Shown here one piece after another: positions 44,401 to 53,400 of a DNA stretch of 64,000 nucleotides. The stretch's first letter is position 1, and each line of letters starts with the position of its first letter. The notes below the pieces were generated by a model. It saw nothing but the letters and a program-made list of their open reading frames with translations. It was not told the DNA's origin and searched no databases. Source of the DNA: Adiantum capillus-veneris (lineage: Eukaryota > Streptophyta > Polypodiopsida > Polypodiales > Pteridaceae); the NCBI GenBank assembly GCA_014529385.2, contig CM043942.1, positions 62,287,184 to 62,351,183 on the forward strand, written 5' to 3'. A program made the translations under genes and the position numbers.

Positions 44401-47400
44401 AGTCCTCAGCGCATAGGCGTCTGTAGATCCCGTCCATGTATACAGAATCCGTCTCCCGTGTAATGTGTAGCGAGTAGGGGCTGCTACCCGTGGCCTGTGT
44501 GCTACACTGAACTAGAAAGAGATGGTCATCGACACCAGAGCATGATCTACTGCTACCCCGACCAGTCTGGGCCCAACAGTGAGATCCTCCATACTAAAGA
44601 TGAGATTTGGTTGTGCCATGACATAGTCCACTATGCGGGCTCCCTGCCTCTGAGGGAAACATGTAAAACCTCCCGCAGCAGGAAATCTCTATGGGCCGTT
44701 CAAGATGGCCAAATCATCTGCAGTGCCCATGTCTATCAGGTGTCGCCCATACTCGGTATATTCCACATCGTGTGATAGTCTGGACAGGCCCGTCTCCACA
44801 ACATCGAGCTCTCTTAGCATCTCTTCTGAAGTATCATAAAAAACTGCCTGGTGATGGGCAGTCCTAGCATTGAAGTCCCCTAGGATGATAATGTCACCAT
44901 CCCTAGAGAACTCCCATATGTCATTGAAACCGACCCGTAGGGCGGTAGGCGTTGGCTTTCACCCGAAATTCTTTACTTTAGACACACACACAGAGCACTT
45001 TGCAAAGAGAACCTGCGACGGGAATTAACACTTGAACACACACAAGGCTCGGAGCTAGAATGCCCCGAGCAGACACCGACAACCTGTAGGCCCCAAAATT
45101 GGCGCCCCTTTCCGTATTTCTTTATTCTTTAGGAGGGTAAATTACAAGGTAAGGTCCTGGGAATCCTTCACGTCTATCCACCTAGATACCATTTGCTTTG
45201 GCCAAATTTCGGTAGCATAACAGCCCCAAAACTTGCGCGAAACCAATTCCCCTGCTAGAACTCACTTGCACTGGCATATACCCTCTGATTCCTGTCACAA
45301 AACAGTAAATTCAGCACGCTGTATTTACTAGTTTTTGCCCTGTTTTCAGCCCCAAACAGTCCCCTAATTGTTCTCTGCCAGTGGGGCACGATTCCCAATG
45401 GTCCTGGCGTCCGTATGGCTGAAAAATAGTGAAATTATAGCGCATACACAGCGCTGATTTTGCACCTGTACGGTTAGGTTATGACCCTCACCAGTGCCTG
45501 CCTTGGAGCAGCAATTAGCTACCCCTGTTCCTGCTCAAGGAGGCTCTTGCCTCAGCACAAAAGCATGAGCCCACACAACTGTACATCAGTCAAATGAGTA
45601 GCCCTCTTGTGGGGTATCACATAACTGCACGTAGGGGAGAAAGAGAGCAGTGTGTAGTGTGCAGGGCATCACTCCTAGCACCACACTGTACATGAGAGGG
45701 AAAGGAAGCACTCCATAGCCCTTAACCTGTGACAGAAGCTGAAATGAGGCCTCTCCCAGCATAAAAATCAGCGCCCATTTTTCTGCAAGAGGAAACTGCA
45801 TGAAATTTCGACACTTAGCGCATTTCCAAGCATTTTCCCATTTCGGGTTCGCCGCTTAAAAATATCCCAACCGACGCGTCAGTTGACTTCGCGGCAGAGT
45901 TATAAAATGTTCCCCTAGTCATACCGGAATAATGACGCGAACACATTTCACGGCCCAAAATAGCAGTTCCCTAAATTTTAGGAGATGCTTCCGTTGGGCT
46001 CCCACTCGTCTTCTGACCATCTATCCTCATTGGGACCGCATCCAAAAGTGCAATGTGGCCCAACTGTCGGATACTTTTTGTTGGTAGTCCCACCTTGACT
46101 TTACGCCTTAATTGAGTTCACTTCCTAGTATCCACCAACTTGCTAAGTGCGACGGGCGGGACCTATATGATCTTGCTCTGAGCCTAGACATCCTCTTACC
46201 ATACGAATTCCAGTGCCGACCACTTCCCGTCTGCGGGTGAATCTACCGTTCACATTGGCCATACATTGTCTGACCGTTTGCTACTTCGAAAAGAGGGTCT
46301 CAAAACAAATAAAATAAACCCCATTGGAAAGAACCAACAACCAAGGTTACCAATTGCCACATCTCTGTGACATGGTTAATAACTGCCACGTCCTCGTGAC
46401 ATACCCCCCTCTTGAAATCGCAAACGTCCTCGATTGCATACCATAAATACACGCCATTGATGATCTTGTGCCATTTCCATCTATGGCACTGAATTCATAT
46501 GTACATTTGATGTACTAGCTCTATCATTACCCCTCCTTTGCACACGTTGGGTTGGGGCATAAGTAGGCTGTAACCTAAAGGCTTCAAGGTAAAGCTGCAA
46601 TACATTTGGTGACTCTGACAGTTCATGCTCTTCCATCCACTTTGCATCCATAGGTGGATAGTTCTTGAACTTCACCAAATAGCGTCTTGCAACTTGTCTT
46701 TTAACTTTTCCGTACTTATGTGCCAAAACTTGCTCAGGTACCAGGATCTCATCAAGTTCCTAAACTTCTGGCTGATCCTCAACTGGCATATCTTCTGGCA
46801 CATCACCCACGAAGGGTCATAGAAGACTCACGTGAAACGCATTATGAATCTTCCATGCATCAGGCAATTTCAGCCTATAAGCCATATCGCTGATCTTGTC
46901 AAGCACTTGGAAAGGCCCGTAGTAACGCATGCTGAGCTTAGGAAACAGTCGTTCCTTGCCCTTCATCTTCTTTAATCTTGCCTTTTCGAACCTTAACAGA
47001 ACCCAATCACCAGGTGATAGTAAAAATTCACGACGGTGACGATCAGCCGCCTTTTTCTGCTTTGCCTGAGTCTTCTCCAAGGCAACTTTAATCTTCTTAT
47101 ACATCTCGTCCATGTTCTCAACAAATCGATCTGCCTCAAAAATCTTGTCCTTTGTATGCAAAATGGGAAGAACCTTTTTGCCGCCTTCAACAATCTCAAA
47201 AGGTGCTTTGCCAGTAGACGAATGCACCGTATTATTGTACGCATACTCAAGCATAGGCAAATACTGTTCCCACTTGCCCTTATTATCTAACACATAGCAT
47301 TTCAGCAGATCTAAGACAGTAGAATTAGCCTCGTCTGACTGTCCATCCTTGTCTTTGGTGGCCTTTTCTGACCCCTGTGGCGCATCAGAAGCCGTCTTCA

Positions 47401-50400
47401 CAAAGGGCTTCTTCGCTGAATTTTTCTTTTGTTGCCCTCCTTTGTCACTGCTCGGAAATCCACTGTCCTCTCCTTTCAACAAGGCAAGACCAGTGTTCGC
47501 AACTTCCATAAGCTGAGTAAGGGTAGCCACTCTGTTCTTTGTACAGTAATCGCGAAGCCCTTTAGGCAGCCCACAACAGTACTTCTCTATCTGCTCTGTC
47601 AATGGCACAAATCTGTAGGAGGTCACTGAGAGTAATGCTTTACAAAACCTCCTACTGTACTCCAGCAAGCTCTTGCACGAAGCTGAAGTAAGCTGGTGCC
47701 AATCTGTCAGGACATCGGCTTCAAATTCATTTGATAGCCAAGCAGATGCAAACATTTGCTTGAAATAAACCCAAGTGGCAGGTGCCTGTCCTTGCATTAA
47801 CAATGTCGTCCACCATGTAAGCGCATTGTCCTTTAAGAAAGTGGCAGCTTTCCTGACCTTCGAGGCCTCTGTAAAATTCCCTCCCGCATAAGCTGTATCA
47901 AACTGCTGGAGGAAAGTGAGTGCCTCTCTTATCCTCGAAACCACTGAAGGTACTGAACTTTACCGCTGCACCACCTTCTTTGTAAGCCTTCGGCTTCTCT
48001 AGTGCCCCCAAGTTGTCATACGGGATGGTCTGCAACATGGGCACTGTACTAGGCATGATCGGCACGTGTTGGCCATTCACATTTTGCATCAGAGGTGCGA
48101 TATCTGGCTGCTGTCCAGAAAAACCAGCCATGCCAAAATGACCCTGTGGCACCCCAAACTGTCCCTGGTTGCAGTGGAAACCTTGCTGCATGCTGATACT
48201 ACCATACATGGGGTTTGGCATGATGCCTTGCATACCCCCGAACCTTGTTCCTGGCATGTACGGCTGACTTCCAGACGCATAACCAGCCATACTTTGGAAC
48301 ACTGATCCACCCCCGAAATACCCAGGATGTACCGTGGGTGGTGGAAAAACTGAGTGCATAGCCTGGTATCCAACTCCCTGCCCATTCAAGACAGCATGCT
48401 GGCTCTGAAAGGTGGCGGGCTGAACTGGCATAACCTGTGGAATAGGCGTTCTAGCCACCTGTTCAAGCACGGGAGAAACCTGCTTTGGAGCCCCCAACTC
48501 CGCAACATGCGAGTGTTCCCTTTCCTCCTGCGCCACATGAAGTACCTGGGCTTGAGCTTCAACAAGCTCCGTACACGGCGTAGGTTGCCTATTTTGCTGT
48601 TGCATAGGTGGCGCTTGCAAGAATTCCATGAACCTCGGATTCTGCACCAGCTGCGAAAAGACATTCACCGCAGCAACTAACTGAGTCTTGAACGCATCAT
48701 CCTCAAGTTGCCCTGTCATAAAGCCCTGTACTACTGGAGGGACATTCACGTTGACAGGTGGTACAGACTGACGTGGCCGTGAGCTCTCGCCAATCTCAAA
48801 AACCATAGGAACCTTCCCTGTCCTTTGAAGAGGAACCCTCTTCCATAATTCCCTTCCCCTTGTCGGCCATAGTGTAATCCCCATGTTCCTGCACTCTGTG
48901 TCTTTATCCCAAAACAATCCAGGCTCACTCTTTAAGGAAAAAGTGATTGATGTCCAGGCGACGGAACCATGAAACCGGCCCGTAGGGCGGTAGGCGTTGG
49001 CTTTCACCCGAAATTCTTTACTTTAGACACACACACAGAGCACTTTGCAAAGAGAACCTGCGACGGGAATTAACACTTGAATACACACACGGCTCGGAGC
49101 TAGAATGCCCCGAGCAGACACTAACAACCTGTAGGCCCCAAAATTGGCGCCCCTTTCCGTATTTCTTTATTCTTTAGAAGGGTAAATTACAAGGTAAGGT
49201 CCTGAGAATCCTTCACGTGTATCCACCTAGATACCATTTGCTTTGGCCAAATTTCGGCAACATAACAGCCCCAAAACTTGCGCGAAACCAATTCCCTTGC
49301 TAGAACTCACTTGCACTAGCGTATACCCTCTGATTCCTGTCCAAAAACAGTAAATTCAGCACGCTGTATTTACTAGTTTTTGCCCTGTTTTCAGCCCCAA
49401 ACAGTCCCCTAACTGTCCTATGCCAGTGGGACACGATTCCCAATGGTCCTGGTGTCCGTATGGCTGAAAAACAGTGAAATTACAGCGCATACACAGCGCT
49501 GATTTTGCACCTGTACGGTCAGGTTATGACCCTCACCAGTGCCTGCTTTGGAGCAGCAGCTAGCTACCCCTGTTCCTATTCAAGGAGGCTCTTGCCTCAG
49601 CACAAAAGCATGAACCCACACAACTGTACATCAGTCAAATGAGTAGCCCTCTTGTGGGGCATCACATAACTGCACGTAGGGGAGAGAGAGAGCAGTGTGT
49701 AGTGTGCAGGGCATCACTCCTAGCACCACATTGTACATGAGAGGGAAAGGAAGCACTCCATAGCTCTTAACCTGTGATAGAAGCTGAAATGAGGTCTCCC
49801 AGCATAAAAATCAGCGCCCATTTTTCTGCAAGAGGAAACTGCATGAAATTTCGACACTTGGCGCATTTTCAAGCATTTTCCCGTTTCGGGTTCGCCGCTT
49901 AAAAATATCCCAACCGACGCGTCAGTTGACTTCGCGGCAGAGTTATAAAATGTTCCCCTAGTCATACCGGAGGTAATGACGCGAACACATTTTACCGCCC
50001 AAAATAGCAGTTCCCTAAATTTTAGGAGATGCTTCCGTTGGGCTCCCACTCGTCTTCTGACCATCTATCCTCATTGGGACCGCATCCAAAAGTGCAATGT
50101 GGCCCAACTGTCGGATACTTTTTGTTGGTAGTCCCACCTTGACTTTACGCCTTAATTGAGTTCACTTCCTAGTATCCACCAACTTGCTAAGTGCGACGGG
50201 GGGGACCTATATGATCTTGCTCTGAGCCTAGACATCCTCTTACCATACGAATTCTAGTGCCGACCACTTCCCGTCTGCGGGTGAATCTACCGTTCACATT
50301 GGCCATACAATGTCCGACCGTTTGCTACTTCAAAAAGAGGGTCTCAAAACAAATAAAATAAACCCCATTGGAAAGAAACCAACAACCAAGGTTACCAGTT

Positions 50401-53400
50401 GCCACATCTCTGTGACATGGTTAATAACTGCCACGTCCTCGTGACAGTCATCATCCAGAATAGAGAAAGGGGACTGTCCTCTGGGTGATGCATAAGCTGA
50501 TGTACTCGGGAGAGAGAGAGAGAGAGAGAGAGAGATGACCCAAGCAATGGCTATGATGCAAGTGAATGAAAAAAATACAAAGGGGGAATGGTCCCTATAT
50601 AGGAACCACCGGCCTACCCGACTCCCCCACTAGAAACCACACGACCCAAAAATGGGGGCGCCTTGAAAAAAAATATGCCACATCAACAATGAATAAGAAT
50701 ATGGCTAAACAACGATGACCCTAAACTACCACCCCAAATGACCTAGGACCCTTCATGCAAGCCTACTGGGTTGGACACATACATGGCTCAAATCGACAGA
50801 ACAGGTACATCTACCTCAAATATGGCACGACACAACCACAAAACATCCCTAACTCCCTAATCTACTCCTAGGAGATATTGGAGCCATCAACGGACAGAAG
50901 ATATAACTCTTAACACCCCCTCTCAGGTCTTGGATGGGAAACCAATCCAAGGGTGTTGGCATGAAAGGATAGTGTCGCATGTGGTAGAGACTAACTCCAA
51001 ATTCCTTGGGTAGGATCTCTGTCGTACAAGGAGTATAATTGTCATGGCTACTTGCGGTATTAAGACATCCACAATGAGGATAACAAGTGTCACCAATTCT
51101 CCCTCTTTGAAAAGATATAAATCTGGGTATGCAGATGAATGAAGAAAAAAAAGCCGCAAGAAGAAAGCACATATCTTTTGGTACCACAGTTGAGGAGCTT
51201 GCTTTAATTGACTGAGGGCCTTTCACAACCTATAAACCTTGTCACACGATCTTGGAACTGAGAAACCTCTATAGAGGTTGCTCCACATACACCTCCTCCT
51301 CTAAGTGGCCGTTGAGAAATGCGGACTTGACATCCATCTGGAACACAAGCCATCGATGATAGGCTGCTAGAGCAAAAACTGTTCGTATAGTCAATATACA
51401 TGCAGTTGGTGCATAGGTTTCGTCCTAGTCCAGACTCCACTCCTAGGCACTAAGAAAAGCCCTTGGCTACTAAGCAAGCCCTATGCTTGTCCAATGAACC
51501 ACCTGATTTGAACTTGGTCTTGTAGACCCACTTGATACTGATGACCTTCCGCTTATGTGGCCTCGGAACTAACTCCCATGTGGCATTCCTCTCAATGGAA
51601 TCAAGCTCTGCCTACGTGGCTCCCTTTCACTTTGGTTATGAGAGTGCCTACTCAGCCCCTTGCCATTGAGGACATCATGGCATAGTTCACTACAATAAAG
51701 CTCCATCTATCTCAACTTTCTGCAACCATCCTCATAGTACCCAGTGCACGCCAATTGTGGAAAATCTATAGTCATAGCATCTTACAGAGTACCCAACATC
51801 CACAGGTCTGCCCCCACTCTCGAGAACTACTAGTATCTCCTTATCCTTTGCATTATGATAAGAACCTACACCACCTCAAGGCTGTGCATCGCTTTCTGAA
51901 GCCGAGGGACACGAACCGGAGAAGAGGGTCCATTACCGGGAGGAGAGCTGATGAGCTCTCTTTGGCCGAGTTTTTGGCATGTCGTAAGTGAGAAGCTTAA
52001 AAGTTGAAATGTTCCAATGTACTGCCCACTATGCACATGCCTATTGTCCTCACTACTCTTGTGATGTCAATAGATGAGGATGCAACCAATAAAGAAACTT
52101 CACGTTTGCCTACATAAATATGCTCATTTGGGAGCGTCTTGTGCACCTCCTATGGCAAGCACAAGAGGCCAGCCTCCAAAGTGTTGCATCGTGGGTAAGG
52201 GCCCAACATGAGAGATTGTTTCTTGGGAGCCATAGTTCTAATAAGAATGCTCATCCAAAACAAACCTTGCAAAAGCATAACATCAATATTCTCGACAGTC
52301 ACAACAAGATAGAGATTACACGCCAATAGGGTCCCACACAACCCTCTCATTGGATCCCTGCTCCATTTCTAAAGTGGGGTTTGCTTCTTATTGCATAAAT
52401 GACGTGTGCGAGGATCATACCTCCATGCTCATCCAATAATGATGGTACCTTCCATGGAGATTCAATTAGACGACGACTTGGCACCGACTCCCACTCTCCT
52501 CTAGTGATGCACCTTTTGGGGCTTAAAAAAGGAGTCTCCCAGGACTAATCTGAATTCCCTTTTCTAGCCGCTGCTGATGGTGTCTCCAAATCTGAAAAGG
52601 GGATCTGCTACTGAATCAACATCTGAGAATGACAGCTCCCTCAAGGCTGAAGTTCTCCTACGAAAAGCAAATGAAAGAGGCTTGCTTTGGCAGCTGAGAA
52701 TGGCTGCTCCCTCAAGGCTGAAGTTCTCCTTCAACAAGAAGATAAAAGAGGCTTGCTTTAGAAATCCAACTACTTACTGCTGGTGGCTTGGGGGCTGGCT
52801 ATGGCTGGCAGCTATAAATCCTCAAAGGCACAGCTATGTAGAAGTCGTCTTCATGAGAGATCTGATGCATCCAGGACCAATTCTAGGGCTGGATAGCCAA
52901 GATCTAGCACCTCGTGGTCAAAGGCAAGGCAATTAAGATGCAGGGGGTGCCAAACAAAGACTGTTTCTGCTGCTAGTAGCTGCAGGCGCCTAGAAACCCT
53001 GAGGCTACACTTCTATCTTCTTCTCATGAATGCCCCACATCAGCCCAAAGCTGCCTTTACGCCAATCCAGAAAAAAGATTGGCCTAGATGTTCCTAAACT
53101 TACAAAAGAGATAACTTGGATGCCAAGTCATCATCAGTTTGACCTCCGAAGAAATAGCAGCAAAAAAGCACAAGCCTTCCGCAAATCCATGTAGATGTCA
53201 CTACAATGGTTTTGGAGTCTCATCTCACAAGCAAGAGAGAAGAATTCTAATTTTTCTTCAATTTCAAACTTAAGGCGATGTTGGTGCACAGAAATATTTT
53301 GGTGAATGTTTAAGATCAAAGCAAGAACCTCAAGATCTGTGTTGAACTTGCCAGCTCTACGCACAAAACCAGCAAGCAAACGTAGAATGAATATATCCAA

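Larger units (their letters stand above)
41424..44924 (-). mobile_element. LINE L5, main part (right end cut by G3)
   Basis: This is the longest, best-preserved copy of the LINE family: 3' tail (GAAAT pentamers and 3' UTR at 41424-41636), then ORF2 up through RT into the endonuclease. It is split by chromovirus G3 at 44925. The endonuclease part continues at 50447-50510, beyond which a (GA)n tract begins. Confidence 0.92.
44925..50446 (-). mobile_element. Ty3/gypsy chromovirus G3, internally deleted, complete ends
   Basis: The minus-strand element has two LTRs of equal length (1477 bp) and a perfect target duplication GTCAT (44920-44924 and 50447-50451). The internal region (46402-48969) holds gag fused in frame to the end of integrase, plus the chromodomain. 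CCHC, protease, RT, RNase H and most of integrase are missing. It could have moved only with proteins supplied by relatives. It is nested in LINE L5 inside the ABC1K intron. Confidence 0.95.
31950..53328 (-). other. Giant ABC1K intron (21379 bp)
   Basis: Exon d ends NTDLE and exon e starts AIVDEW. In ABC1K proteins these are adjacent, and both borders are phase 0, so nothing coding is missing between them. The intron is filled with LINE pieces, two LTR elements with boundaries, a hAT-like element and duplications, on both strands. Confidence 0.88.

Noticed and set aside
51755-51991. 78-codon plus-strand ORF in the copia region
   Set aside because: It is antisense to the copia pol fragment and has no recognisable domain.
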